From Pseudomonadota bacterium (lineage in GTDB: Bacteria > Pseudomonadota > Gammaproteobacteria > Xanthomonadales > Xanthomonadaceae), in assembly GCA_018242425.1 (NCBI GenBank), contig JAFEBX010000020.1:1-64000 (forward strand): 64,000 nt of DNA, read 5' to 3'. How positions within the stretch are numbered: position 1 is the first letter of the stretch; each line of letters opens with the position of its first letter. A program made the position numbers and the translations under genes. This document shows positions 18,761-28,837 of this stretch, one piece after another. The notes beneath the pieces were generated by a model. That model made no database searches, was not told the origin of the DNA, and was given only the letters and a program-made list of their open reading frames with translations.

Positions 18761-19299
18761 GGGTGCTCTCCCAGTGCGAGGATGGCGTCGAGCTTGCCAT
18801 GGGCGGCCAGCAGCAGGTCGCAGGCATCGCGGGCGGCGCCGCGTCCGCCCTTGCGCGGGGTGGTCCAGTTCGCTTCGGCGAGCACCCACGGGTGGGCGTC
18901 GGCCGGCGCGATCGACAGGCCGACCGCGCGCAGGGTGGCGAGGTCGGGCAGGTCATCGCCCATGAAGGCGACCGCGTCCATGCCGATGCCCATCTCGGCG
19001 GCAATGGCCTGCATGCGCGCCAGCTTGCGGCGTTCATGGGTGTGGATGTGCTGGACACCGAGCGACTTGCCGCGCAGTTCCACCAGGTTGCTGACGCGCG
19101 CGGTGACGATGGCCATCTCGATGCCGGACTCGCGCAGCAGCACCATGCCCATGCCGTCCTGCGAATGGAAGGTCTTGGACTCGTGGCCGTTGTCGTCGAA
19201 CTGCAGGCGGCCGTCGGTCAGCGTGCCGTCGACATCGAAGCCGATCAGGCGGATGCGGGCGGCGCGGGCAAGCAGGTCGGGGGAATAGTCGGGATGCAT
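18757..19299 (-). CDS. kdsC: KDO-8-phosphate phosphatase
   Basis: This HAD-family enzyme removes phosphate from 3-deoxy-D-manno-octulosonate-8-phosphate, giving KDO for lipid A inner core. The motifs are FDVDGTLTDG (motif I) and MGDDLPDLA (C-terminal HAD motif), in a short protein without a cap domain. The ATG at 19299 (MHPDYSPDLLARA) gives 180 residues and starts 10 bp after the kdsD stop; an upstream ATG at 19338 would overlap kdsD by 29 bp and add residues not typical of the family. Confidence 0.94.
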   Translation of the reverse strand: MHPDYSPDLLARAARIRLIGFDVDGTLTDGRLQFDDNGHESKTFHSQDGMGMVLLRESGIEMAIVTARVSNLVELRGKSLGVQHIHTHERRKLARMQAIAAEMGIGMDAVAFMGDDLPDLATLRAVGLSIAPADAHPWVLAEANWTTPRKGGRGAARDACDLLLAAHGKLDAILALGEHP

Positions 19300-19309
19300 G
19301 AATGGCCGA

Positions 19310-20299
19310 TCACACCACGCGGGCGCGCAACAGGTCATGAATATTGAGGGCGCCGACCACCCGGCGTTCGCCGTCGATCACGATCAGCGCGTTGATCTTG
19401 TGCGCTTCCATCAGGCGGGCGGCTTCCACGGCGAGGGCATCGGCACCGACGGTGCGCGGCGTCTTCGTCATCAAGGTGGAGATGGGGGTGGCGCGGACAT
19501 CGATGCCGGCGTCGTCGAGGGTGCGGCGCAGGTCGCCGTCGGTGAACAGGCCGAGCAGGTGCTGGCCGTCGTCGACCACGGCGGTCATGCCGAGGCGCTT
19601 GCGGCTCATCTCCATCAGCGCTTCGCCGAGGGTGGCGTCGGCAGGCACGGTCGGCACGGCGTCACCGCTGTGCATCACGTCGCGGATGTGCAGCAGCAGG
19701 CGACGGCCGAGGCTGCCGGCCGGATGCGAACGCGCGAAATCCTCGGCGGTGAAGCCGCGTGCTTCCAGCAGGGCGACCGCCAATGCGTCACCCATAGCCA
19801 ATGCGGCGGTGGTGCTGCTGGTCGGCGCGAGGTCGAGCGGGCAGGCTTCGGCGGGCACGCTGACATCGAGATGGACGGCGGCTTCGCGGGCGAGGGTGGA
19901 GTCGGGGCGACCGGTCATCGCCACCAGCACGTTGCCCTGGCGGGCCAGCACCGGCAGCAGCATCAGCAGTTCGTCGGTCTCGCCGGAATTCGACAGCGCG
20001 AGCACGGTGTCGGCGTCGGTGATCATGCCGAGGTCGCCGTGGCCGGCTTCGCCCGGATGGACGAAGAACGCGGGGGTGCCGGTCGAGGCCAGCGTGGCGG
20101 CGATCTTGCGGGCGACGTGGCCGGACTTGCCCATGCCGACGCAGACCACGCGGCCGCGAGTAGCCAGCAGCAATGCGCAGGCGCGGCTGAAGTCGCCGTC
20201 GATGCGCGCGCCGACCGCGCGCAAGGCGTCGGTCTCGACGTCGAAGACGCGTTTTCCGCTGGCGGCGAACGTTGGTGCGCTGGGTCCGGTTCCGGACAT
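19310..20299 (-). CDS. kdsD: Arabinose-5-phosphate isomerase
   Basis: The enzyme converts ribulose-5-phosphate to arabinose-5-phosphate, the first step of KDO synthesis. It is 329 residues, with an N-terminal SIS sugar-isomerase domain (VVCVGMGKSGHVARKIAATLASTGTPAF about 50-78) and two C-terminal CBS domains (from about 208). The family segment LAPTSSTTAALAMGDALA is intact. It is the first gene of the envelope operon and is divergent from ibaG, with 58 bp between the starts. Confidence 0.95.
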   Translation of the reverse strand: MSGTGPSAPTFAASGKRVFDVETDALRAVGARIDGDFSRACALLLATRGRVVCVGMGKSGHVARKIAATLASTGTPAFFVHPGEAGHGDLGMITDADTVLALSNSGETDELLMLLPVLARQGNVLVAMTGRPDSTLAREAAVHLDVSVPAEACPLDLAPTSSTTAALAMGDALAVALLEARGFTAEDFARSHPAGSLGRRLLLHIRDVMHSGDAVPTVPADATLGEALMEMSRKRLGMTAVVDDGQHLLGLFTDGDLRRTLDDAGIDVRATPISTLMTKTPRTVGADALAVEAARLMEAHKINALIVIDGERRVVGALNIHDLLRARVV

Positions 20300-20357
20300 T
20301 TCCCCGGGATTCCTTTAATCTTGTGGCCGTTATTGTAGCCGTGGACCCGTAGCGCCG
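20300..20357 (-). promoter_or_regulatory. Divergent kdsD/ibaG promoter region
   Basis: Only 58 bp separate the two starts, so both promoters must lie here or in the coding ends. On the minus strand TACAAT (20332-20337) is a reasonable -10 for kdsD, 33 bases before its ATG. I see no convincing -35, and nothing clear for ibaG. Confidence 0.3.
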
Positions 20358-21894
<1,537 letters not shown>

Positions 21895-21897
21895 AAG

Positions 21898-22247
21898 CAT
21901 CGCCCGGCTGTGCGCCTTTAGCGGTTATCCGCAGTGGCCGACACGCCGTGAATCCATCCATGGAGGCTCGGCTCGGCATCCATGCCTCGCATGGTCGGCC
22001 ACTGCGGACGAACCGCACGGCGCCGCCGGTGGCGGCTTTGCAAGTCTTTGGAAAGCGAAAGAGCAACAGCTCATCCGGGCTGTTGCTTTCACTCACTCCA
22101 CCAGAAAGCCACAACACGCGCGCTCAGTGGGTGGCCAGTCCGGTAAGCGGGCGTTGCGCCGCATGGATGCGGCGCACGAGCCTACATGGACGTATTCACG
22201 GCGTCCCGCGCACCGGACTGGCTACCCGCTGAGACAGCGCGTGCGAC
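21898..22247 (+). repeat. Structured bipartite intergenic repeat, copy A (REP/BIME-like)
   Basis: The 365 bp between the convergent murA and DUF3108 stops contain no credible gene and are almost filled by this element. Unit 1: arm 21928-21942 pairs perfectly with 21994-22008 (15 bp), flanked by GCGGTT/AACCGC (21921-21926, 22011-22016). Core spacer: GGCGCCGCCGGTGG, then a hairpin AGCAACAGC (22062-22070) with GCTGTTGCT (22079-22087). Unit 2: arm 22126-22144 pairs with 22212-22230 (19 bp, two G-U), enclosing a perfect 10-bp hairpin at 22155-22176 (arm TGCGCCGCAT, loop GG). The loop regions of units 1 and 2 are related in inverted orientation (ACGCCGTGAAT and its complement ATTCACGGCGT). Closely related to the copies at 28.6 and 46.1 kb. 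Confidence 0.9.
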
Positions 22248-22259
22248 ACGCTTTCACCC

Positions 22260-22916
22260 TCAATCAATGCTTTGCAGCTTGAGGTCGATGTTGTCCTGGT
22301 TCTTGTGGATGCGCACCGGCACCGGATAGCCGCTCGCCACCCAGAGCACCAGGTCTTCACCGGTCACTTTCGTGGCCTGCACCTGCTTGCCGCCGATGCT
22401 CAGCATTTCCTTGCCGGTGATCGTGAAGCTCACCATCTTCGCCTTGCCGTTGTCGACCAGGCGATAGTGCAGCGGCTTGCCGGCCTCGACGTCGCGGACG
22501 ATCGCCAGGTTCATCAGCATCGCATCGACGTCGCCGGACTGCAGTGCGATCGGGCCACGGCGATCGGGCTTGACCTTGCCGGACCACGTCGCTTCGCGCT
22601 TGCCCCAGTCGTAATTCGCGTTGCGCAGATCCGACCGGAACAGCACGTTGGTCGCATCCTGTCCGCTAAGCGGGCGCCAGGTGCCGCCGACATCCTCGAA
22701 CGTCGTGCTCTGCTTCGCGGATCCCACCTTGGCCGCGATCGACATGCTGTATTTCCACTGGCTGCCACCCTGCGATGCCAGTGTCATCTTGCCGACCGCG
22801 TCCATGCCCATGTAGGTGGCCTGGTAGGTCGCGCTGAACGGCTTGAGCGCGGCTTGCGCAGACAGGCTGGCCGAGATCAGGCCGACGGCCAGCAGGGAAT
22901 TGAGGATCGGTTTCAT
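22260..22916 (-). CDS. DUF3108 domain exported protein
   Basis: The 218-residue protein has a signal peptide (MKPILNSLLAVGLISASLSAQA) and a DUF3108-type beta-rich body: FSATYQATYMGMDAVGKMTL near the N-terminus, MLMNLAIVRDVEAGKPLHYRLVDNGKAKMVSF in the middle, and YPVPVRIHKNQDNIDLKLQSID at the end. It probably acts in the periplasm; the family function is not established. It is a paralogue of the gene just upstream (same LxVNLAxVRDxxAGKPLxYRxVDNG core) and overlaps it by 4 bp, so this is a tandem duplication. Confidence 0.85.
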   Translation of the reverse strand: MKPILNSLLAVGLISASLSAQAALKPFSATYQATYMGMDAVGKMTLASQGGSQWKYSMSIAAKVGSAKQSTTFEDVGGTWRPLSGQDATNVLFRSDLRNANYDWGKREATWSGKVKPDRRGPIALQSGDVDAMLMNLAIVRDVEAGKPLHYRLVDNGKAKMVSFTITGKEMLSIGGKQVQATKVTGEDLVLWVASGYPVPVRIHKNQDNIDLKLQSID

Positions 22917-23746
22917 TTCGCGGGTCCCTTGTAGTCGGTCAGCAGCAGTTCGAGTGTGCCGGTATCGCTGTCGTTTTGCAGGATGCGCACCGGCGTCGGC
23001 ACATTGTCGGAGACCCAGGCCTCCATGCCGTCGCTGCCGGCATTGGTGCGGCTGACGTGCCAGGCATCGTAGGAGAGATCGCCGACGGTGACGACTTCCT
23101 GCGCGGTGGACGTGGTGAAGGTTTGCAGGCGCGCGCGGCCGTTATCGACCACGCGATATTGCAGTGGCTTGCCGGCATCGGCATCGCGCACCACGGCCAG
23201 ATTCACCAGCAGCGCGTTCATGTCGCCCGGCTGCAACGGCACTGCCACGCGGCGCTTGGAGCTGACATCGCCCGTCCATTTCGCGGAATTGTGCGACCAG
23301 TCGTAGGTGCCGGTGATGCGCTTGTTGCTCAACAACAGATGCTTGATCGTCGCCTGGCTGATTGGACGGAAGGCATCGCCGATGCGTTCGAACACCGTGC
23401 TTTGCTGGAGGTTCAATCCGGCGAGGCCAGCCAGGCCTTGCGTGCCGCGAATCCCGAGATCGAGCCGCCAGCGTCCGCCACCCAGATCGACCACCTGCAT
23501 CGAGGCGACGCCGGCAGGACTGCCGTTGCGTGCGACGGAATAGGTTGCACGGAAGGGCACCAGCACCTTGCGCACCAGTGGCGGCAAGGCGGCATCCGGC
23601 GCGACGATCACTTGCGAAGCGGTTGCCGGAGCCGGCGTGGCGGGCGGAGTCGACTGGGCGATCGCCAAGGGCGACAACAGGCAGGCGAAGCCCGCCAAGG
23701 TACTGGCGACGATCGGTTTCACGACGGAAAGCCCCGTATTCATCAT
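22913..23746 (-). CDS. DUF3108 domain exported protein, paralogue
   Basis: The 277-residue protein has a signal peptide (two adjacent ATG codons, MMNTGLSVVKPIVASTLAGF, cleavage near AIAQ), a Pro/Ala-rich linker (about 32-50) and a DUF3108 domain: FRATYSVARNGSPAGVASM, LLVNLAVVRDADAGKPLQYR and PTPVRILQNDSDTGTLELL. It overlaps purN by 4 bp and the second DUF3108 gene by 4 bp, so it is co-transcribed with purine synthesis. Function unknown. The conserved repeat of core motifs with its neighbour shows duplication followed by divergence, mainly at the N-terminus. Confidence 0.85.
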   Translation of the reverse strand: MMNTGLSVVKPIVASTLAGFACLLSPLAIAQSTPPATPAPATASQVIVAPDAALPPLVRKVLVPFRATYSVARNGSPAGVASMQVVDLGGGRWRLDLGIRGTQGLAGLAGLNLQQSTVFERIGDAFRPISQATIKHLLLSNKRITGTYDWSHNSAKWTGDVSSKRRVAVPLQPGDMNALLVNLAVVRDADAGKPLQYRVVDNGRARLQTFTTSTAQEVVTVGDLSYDAWHVSRTNAGSDGMEAWVSDNVPTPVRILQNDSDTGTLELLLTDYKGPAK

Positions 23747-24399
23747 TCGGCGAACTCTAGCCGCCGCGGTGTAAACAGCGTATGACCGTCGAGCACCGCG
23801 GTGGCATCGCGTTCATGCAGTCGCCCGGCCACCGCCCAGCGCAGGACTTCAGGGTAGAGACGATATTCCTGTGCCTGCACGCGTCGTGCGAGGGATTCCG
23901 GCGTCTCACCCGGCCGCACCAGGACCACGACCTGGGCGATGACCGCGCCGGCGTCGAGTTCGGGAATGACGAAATGGACGCTGGCGCCGTGTTCGCGATC
24001 ACCGGCTTCCAGCGCGCGCCGATGGGTGTCGAGTCCGCGATGGCGTGGCAGCAGGGAGGGATGGATGTTCAGCATCCTTCCGCGGAAACGTTCGACGAAG
24101 GCGGCGTCGAGGATGCGCATGTAGCCGGCGCAGACGATCCAGTCCGGGCGCACGGCGGCGATGGCATCACCCAGGGCCTGGTCGAAATCGCTGCGGTCGG
24201 CGAAATCGCGCGGTTTCGCGCTCCAGCGCAATGCGGCGGGAACGAGTTGCAGTGCTTCGCATTTGGGCTTGTCGGAGAACACGCCGACGATCTTCGCGTC
24301 CAGCGTCCCTGCATCGATGGCGGCAAGGATCGCGCCGAGGTTGCTGCCGCGTCCCGAGCACAGCACCGCGAGGCGCGGCAGGGGCGCGCGATCGCTCAC
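23743..24399 (-). CDS. purN: Phosphoribosylglycinamide formyltransferase
   Basis: The enzyme transfers a formyl group from 10-formyl-THF to GAR in purine synthesis. I chose the GTG at 24399 (SDRAPLPRLAVLCSGRGSNL), 4 bases after the purM stop, giving 218 residues; a longer open frame upstream lies inside purM. Substrate motif SGRGSNL, catalytic NIHPSLLPRHRG (Asn and His) and the downstream VHFVIPELDAG (Asp) are all present. Confidence 0.94.
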   Translation of the reverse strand: MSDRAPLPRLAVLCSGRGSNLGAILAAIDAGTLDAKIVGVFSDKPKCEALQLVPAALRWSAKPRDFADRSDFDQALGDAIAAVRPDWIVCAGYMRILDAAFVERFRGRMLNIHPSLLPRHRGLDTHRRALEAGDREHGASVHFVIPELDAGAVIAQVVVLVRPGETPESLARRVQAQEYRLYPEVLRWAVAGRLHERDATAVLDGHTLFTPRRLEFAE

Positions 24400-24403
24400 G
24401 ACA

Positions 24404-25441
24404 TCAACGGATGTGCAGGCGTTCGTCGCCGCGGGCAGGCGTGACTTCGCCGATGCGCCAGTGGGCGAGGCCCTGGCCGTCGAGGCTGGCTTCGATCGCG
24501 GCGACATCGCCGGGCGCGGCCATCAGCACGAAGCCGATGCCGCAGTTGAAGGTGCGCCACATTTCCTCGCGCGGCACGTTGCCTTCGCGCTGCAGCCAGT
24601 CGAACACGGCGGGCAGCGGCCACGACGAAGTATCGATTTCGAGGCCGAATTCCCTGGGCACCACGCGGATGATCTTCTCGACCAGTGCGCCGCCGGTGAC
24701 GTGGGCCATGGCATGGATGTCGTGCTTGGCCAGCAGTTCCAGCACCGGCTTGACGTAGATGCGCGTCGGTTCCATCAGCGCATCGGCGAGGCTGGCGCCA
24801 CCGATGTCGAGATCCAGCGGATTGCCGGCACGCTGCAGGATCTTGCGCACCAGCGAATAGCCGTTGGAATGCGGGCCGCTGGAGGCGATGCCGATCAGCA
24901 CGTCGCCGGCGCGGACCTTGCTGGAATCGACCAGCTTCGATTTCTCCACTGCACCGACGGTGAAACCGGCGAGGTCGTATTCACCCGGCGGGTACATGTC
25001 GGGCATCTCGGCGGTTTCGCCGCCGATCAGCGCGCAACCGGCGATCTCGCAGCCCTTGGCGATGCCGGCGACCACGTTCACGGTGGTGTCGACGTCGAGC
25101 TTGCCGGTCGCGAAATAGTCGAGGAAGAACAGCGGTTCGGCGCCTTGCACCAGCACGTCGTTCACGCACATCGCCACCAGGTCCTGGCCGATGGTGTCGT
25201 GGCGGTTGAGCTGCTTGGCGAGGATCAGCTTGGTGCCGACGCCATCGGTGCCGGAGACCAGCACCGGTTCCTTGTAGCGGCCGGCGAGATCGAACAGGCC
25301 ACCGAACAGGCCGACGCCCCCCAGCACTTCCGGACGCATGGTGCGGCGGACCAGCGGCTTGATCCGCTCGACCACTTCGTTGCCCGCGTCGATGTCGACC
25401 CCGGCGTCGCGATAGGTGAGGGGCGTCGGGGTCTGGGACAC
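24404..25441 (-). CDS. purM: Phosphoribosylformylglycinamidine cyclo-ligase
   Basis: The enzyme makes AIR from FGAM with ATP, the fifth purine step. GTG at 25441 ([21 protein letters not shown]) gives 345 residues, the E. coli length; an upstream ATG at 25516 adds 25 residues that do not resemble the family. Conserved [26 protein letters not shown] and [12 protein letters not shown] are intact. It is first in the purM-purN-DUF3108-DUF3108 operon and divergent from the DUF2066 gene. Confidence 0.95.
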   Translation of the reverse strand: MSQTPTPLTYRDAGVDIDAGNEVVERIKPLVRRTMRPEVLGGVGLFGGLFDLAGRYKEPVLVSGTDGVGTKLILAKQLNRHDTIGQDLVAMCVNDVLVQGAEPLFFLDYFATGKLDVDTTVNVVAGIAKGCEIAGCALIGGETAEMPDMYPPGEYDLAGFTVGAVEKSKLVDSSKVRAGDVLIGIASSGPHSNGYSLVRKILQRAGNPLDLDIGGASLADALMEPTRIYVKPVLELLAKHDIHAMAHVTGGALVEKIIRVVPREFGLEIDTSSWPLPAVFDWLQREGNVPREEMWRTFNCGIGFVLMAAPGDVAAIEASLDGQGLAHWRIGEVTPARGDERLHIR

Positions 25442-25554
25442 GGTTGAAATTCCGGGAAAACGGCCTGCAAGTTTAGCCGGGATGGACGCATCACGCCCCG
25501 TGCGGCACCATTCCACGGTAGGCGCGCCTTTGTGATGGCCGCCAGGAGTTCCTG

Positions 25555-26706
25555 ATGCGAGCGTTCAAACTGTTCTGCTGCGCGTGCCTGCTGGCATTGG
25601 CGATGCCGGTGCTGGCCCAGCGCGTGGAAGGCGATCGTGCCGTGGCGGAAGGCCAATACGCGACCGAAGTGCCGGTGCGCAACCAGTCCGAGGCGGAGCG
25701 CAACAACGGTTTCTCGCGCGCGCTGCTCAAGGTGTTGAGTGGTCTTTCCGGCGAACGCAATCCGATCGCCCGGCCCGGCGTGGCCGATGAAATCCGCAAC
25801 GCCAAGGCCTATGTCACCAGTTTCGACTTCCGCCAGGACGAAGGCGTCTCGACGACCGGGGCGCCCTCGTTCAAGACCATGCTGGTGGTGCGCTTCAACC
25901 CGGCGATGGTCAATGACCTGGTCGGCAAGACCGGCATGGCGAGCTGGCCGGAACCGCGCCCGAAGCCGGTGCTGTGGCTGGCGATCGATGACGGCAGTGG
26001 TCCGCGCCTGGTCGGGCTGGCCCAGGCGAATGCCGCGCGCCCGGTACTCGACCGCGCCAAGGTGCGCGGTTACCGGCTTGGCCTGCCCACGGGCAACGCC
26101 TCCGAACAGGTGATGGCCGCATCGATCTGGCGCAGCGATGTCGCAGCAGTGGCACGCGCGTCCGCCGCCTATGATCCGCCGATGCAACTGGTCGGCAAGC
26201 TCTATCGCGCCGGCACCGCCTGGCGCGGCGACTGGATCTTCGTCGACAAGGGCAAGGTGCTGGCGCGATCGTCCACCAGCAATGCCGACGCCCGCACCGC
26301 GATGGCGGGTGGCGCCGACATCGCCGCCGATGCCTTGATCCGCAAGTACGCACGCCCCGGCAAGCCGGTGCCGAGGCAGAACAGCAGTGACGTCTCCGAT
26401 TTCACCATCCAGCTGGTCGGCATTGGTTCCAGCGAGGATTACCTGCGCGCGATGGCGTGGCTGGAAGCACAGCCGCAGATCAAGCGCGTGGTGCCGGTGG
26501 ATGCGACCGCCGACGGCATGCACCTGCGCATTTCGGTGGCGGGTGGCGGCGCTGGTCTGGCGACCATCGCGGCCAATGGCGGCGTGGTGGTGCCTGAAGC
26601 CGTGCCGGCACCGGCTGTCGATGCCAACGCGAACGTCGACAAGAAGCCGTCCACCGATGCCGACAAGACGCCGGCGCCGGTGCCCACCGTCTATCGGGTG
26701 CGATGA
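25555..26706 (+). CDS. DUF2066 domain exported protein
   Basis: The 383-residue protein begins with a signal peptide ([22 protein letters not shown]). The body matches DUF2066: [38 protein letters not shown] followed by [15 protein letters not shown]. The last 55 residues are low complexity (Ala/Pro/Val/Lys). It is periplasmic or membrane-attached; function unknown. Its stop overlaps the perM start by 4 bp (ATGA), and the DUF2066-perM-hda order next to purM/purN is a conserved gammaproteobacterial arrangement. Confidence 0.85.
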   Translation: MRAFKLFCCACLLALAMPVLAQRVEGDRAVAEGQYATEVPVRNQSEAERNNGFSRALLKVLSGLSGERNPIARPGVADEIRNAKAYVTSFDFRQDEGVSTTGAPSFKTMLVVRFNPAMVNDLVGKTGMASWPEPRPKPVLWLAIDDGSGPRLVGLAQANAARPVLDRAKVRGYRLGLPTGNASEQVMAASIWRSDVAAVARASAAYDPPMQLVGKLYRAGTAWRGDWIFVDKGKVLARSSTSNADARTAMAGGADIAADALIRKYARPGKPVPRQNSSDVSDFTIQLVGIGSSEDYLRAMAWLEAQPQIKRVVPVDATADGMHLRISVAGGGAGLATIAANGGVVVPEAVPAPAVDANANVDKKPSTDADKTPAPVPTVYRVR

Positions 26707-27872
26707 ACACGGGCTCGCCGCGGGCGTCGCTCGCCGGCATCGCGGCGTTCTTCCAGCGCGTCCAGTTCGCGGCGATCACACTCGCGGTGCTGTGGCTGCT
26801 GGCGCATCTCGCTTCGGTGCTGGTGCCGTTCGCGGTTGCCTTGCTGCTGGCGTGGCTGGGCGATCCCTTCGTGCGCCGGCTGCAGTCATACAAGCTGTCG
26901 CGCAACCTCGCCGTTGTGGTGGTCTACCTGGTGATGCTGTTGATCGTCGTGATCGCGGCACTGGTGCTGGTGCCGTTGATCGAGCGCCAGATCGCCACCC
27001 TGTTCGCGGCCTTCCCGCGCTATCGCGACTGGTTCCTGGCGACCGCGATTCCGTGGATCGAAGGCCATTTCAACGTTCGCATCGCCGAATGGCTGGACAC
27101 CGGGCGCATCACCGCCTGGATTGAAGAACACTGGAAGCAGGCCGGGGGGTACGCCACCGCCGTGCTCGGCGTGGTGTCGCGCTCCGGGTTCCGCGTGCTC
27201 GGTTGGGCGGTCAATGTTGTCCTGATTCCGATCCTCATGTTCTTCTTCCTGCGCGACTGGGACGACGTCGTGCGTCGCGTCGCCAGCCTGGTGCCGCGCG
27301 ACCACACCGACCTGGTGCATCGCCTGGCCAAGGAATCCAGCGAAGTGCTGCGATCGTTCCTGCGCGGCCAGTTGCTGGTGATGCTGATCCTCGCCGTGCT
27401 CTACGCGGTTGGCCTGCGCGTGGCCGGCCTCGAGCTCGGCATCCTCATCGGCCTGCTTGCAGGCGTGTGTTCGTTCGTGCCCTATCTCGGCCCGATCGTT
27501 CTCCTCACGCTCGGCTGCGGTGCGGCGCTGGCGCAGTATGGCGACTGGCATTACCTGATCGGCGTCTTCATCGTGTATGGCATCGGCCAGCTGCTGGAGA
27601 GCTATGTGCTCACCCCGAAACTGGTCGGCAAGAGCATCGGCCTTGGCGAAGTCTCGGTGATCTTCGCGGTGATGGCGGGCGAGGCGTTGTTCGGCTTCCT
27701 CGGCATGCTGCTGGCGTTGCCGGTGGCTGCCGTGGCCAACGTGCTGATGCGCCACATCCACCAGACCTATCTGTCGAGCAAGCTGTATCGCGGCGACGAA
27801 CCCGCGCAGTCGCACATCATCGTGCCCGACAGCATCGGCGAAGCGCTGAACGACATCGACATCCCCGAGTGA
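26703..27872 (+). CDS. AI-2E/PerM family membrane protein
   Basis: The 389-residue inner-membrane protein has about eight helices: two near the N-terminus (30-90), a long hydrophilic amphipathic stretch (110-160), then WAVNVVLIPILMFFFLRDWDD, LVMLILAVLYAVGLRVAG, GLLAGVCSFVPYLGPIVLL and later segments. The VPYLGPIV region is a family hallmark. Members have been proposed as permeases or autoinducer-2 exporters, and some as Na+/H+ antiporters; the substrate here cannot be told. It is coupled by overlap to DUF2066, and hda begins one base after its stop. Confidence 0.88.
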   Translation: MNTGSPRASLAGIAAFFQRVQFAAITLAVLWLLAHLASVLVPFAVALLLAWLGDPFVRRLQSYKLSRNLAVVVVYLVMLLIVVIAALVLVPLIERQIATLFAAFPRYRDWFLATAIPWIEGHFNVRIAEWLDTGRITAWIEEHWKQAGGYATAVLGVVSRSGFRVLGWAVNVVLIPILMFFFLRDWDDVVRRVASLVPRDHTDLVHRLAKESSEVLRSFLRGQLLVMLILAVLYAVGLRVAGLELGILIGLLAGVCSFVPYLGPIVLLTLGCGAALAQYGDWHYLIGVFIVYGIGQLLESYVLTPKLVGKSIGLGEVSVIFAVMAGEALFGFLGMLLALPVAAVANVLMRHIHQTYLSSKLYRGDEPAQSHIIVPDSIGEALNDIDIPE

Positions 27873-27873
27873 A

Positions 27874-28563
27874 GTGAGCCGGCACCGCATCCAATTGCCG
27901 TTGGCGCTGGCAACGCGCGCCGATCGCCGTTTCGACAATTTCGTCGGCGCGGCTGCGCAGGTGCTCGCGGATGGCATCGGTGAAGGGCATCGCACCTGGT
28001 TGCTGACGGGGCCCGCGGGCGTCGGCAAGACGCATCTGTTGATGGCGGCGCATTCGGCAAGTGGTGGCGAATCGGCCTATCTCGCCCTGCCGCAGGTGGC
28101 GGGCAGCCTCGCCGATGTCGCGCCGATGTTCGAGCAGCATCGATTGCTCGCGCTTGATGGCCTCGAAGCGATCGTCGGCAATCGCGACGACGAGGTGGCG
28201 TTGTTCGATCTGCACAATCGCGTGCTCGATCGTGGTGGCCGCTTGCTGTACGCCGCGCGGTCGACGCCCGAACAGTTGGGATTCGCCTTGCCCGACCTGC
28301 GTTCACGCCTGGCGCAGGCGACGCGCCTGCCGTTGCCGGCGCTCGATGAAGCACAGCGTCTCGCGTTGTTGCGCGCGCGCGCGGTTCAGCGCGGCCTGGT
28401 GCTGGATGATGCGTCCGCGGAGTGGTTGATGCGGCGCTGCGACCGTGATCTCGGCAGCCTGATGGACGTGCTCGACGAGCTCGATCGTGCATCGCTTGCG
28501 GCGCAGCGGCGGCTCACCGTGCCGTTTCTACGCGAGGTGCTGGGCGGTTCGTCGTCCGGTTGA
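27874..28563 (+). CDS. hda: DnaA regulatory inactivator Hda
   Basis: The 229-residue DnaA-related AAA+ protein lacks the DNA-binding domain IV, which is what separates Hda from DnaA. An N-terminal clamp-binding motif (RIQLPLALA) should bind the replication sliding clamp, and the AAA+ domain stimulates ATP hydrolysis on DnaA after initiation. The Walker A motif GPAGVGKTHLL is at about 47-57, and the arginine-finger region is near LPDLRSRLAQATRLPL. The start is a GTG one base after the perM stop. The gene end faces a structured repeat and murU. Confidence 0.9.
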   Translation: MSRHRIQLPLALATRADRRFDNFVGAAAQVLADGIGEGHRTWLLTGPAGVGKTHLLMAAHSASGGESAYLALPQVAGSLADVAPMFEQHRLLALDGLEAIVGNRDDEVALFDLHNRVLDRGGRLLYAARSTPEQLGFALPDLRSRLAQATRLPLPALDEAQRLALLRARAVQRGLVLDDASAEWLMRRCDRDLGSLMDVLDELDRASLAAQRRLTVPFLREVLGGSSSG

Positions 28564-28565
28564 GC

Positions 28566-28830
28566 GCGGGCGTTCATGGCACGCGCTGGCTTCGCGGGTG
28601 ACCAGCTCCAGTGCGCGGGACGCCGTGAATACATCCATGTAGGCTCATGCGCCGCATCCATGCGGCGCAATGCCCGCGCACCGGACTGGCGCACCCGCGG
28701 CCGCGCGCGTGTTGTGACGTTCACGGCGCAAAAGAGCAACAGCACGCTCGCTGTTGCTTTCCTGAGAAAGAGCGAAAAGCTCACCACCGGCGGCGCCGTG
28801 CGGTGCTGTTTGCGAAAAGCCAAGCCAGCG
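28566..28830 (-). repeat. Structured intergenic repeat, copy B (single unit plus core spacer, inverted)
   Basis: This copy fills the 274 bp between the convergent hda and murU stops and lies in the opposite direction to the copies at 21.9 and 46.1 kb. It has one unit only: arm 28594-28614 pairs with 28678-28698 (about 21 bp with a bulge and G-U), enclosing the perfect hairpin 28648-28669 (arm TGCGCCGCAT, loop CC). The core spacer has the AGCAACAGC (28735-28743)/GCTGTTGCT (28750-28758) hairpin and the CACCGGCGGCGCC block. The conserved strings ACGCCGTGAAT and AGGCTCATGCGCC are shared. Frames through it are open by chance only. Confidence 0.88.
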
Positions 28831-28837
28831 CGTGCGA

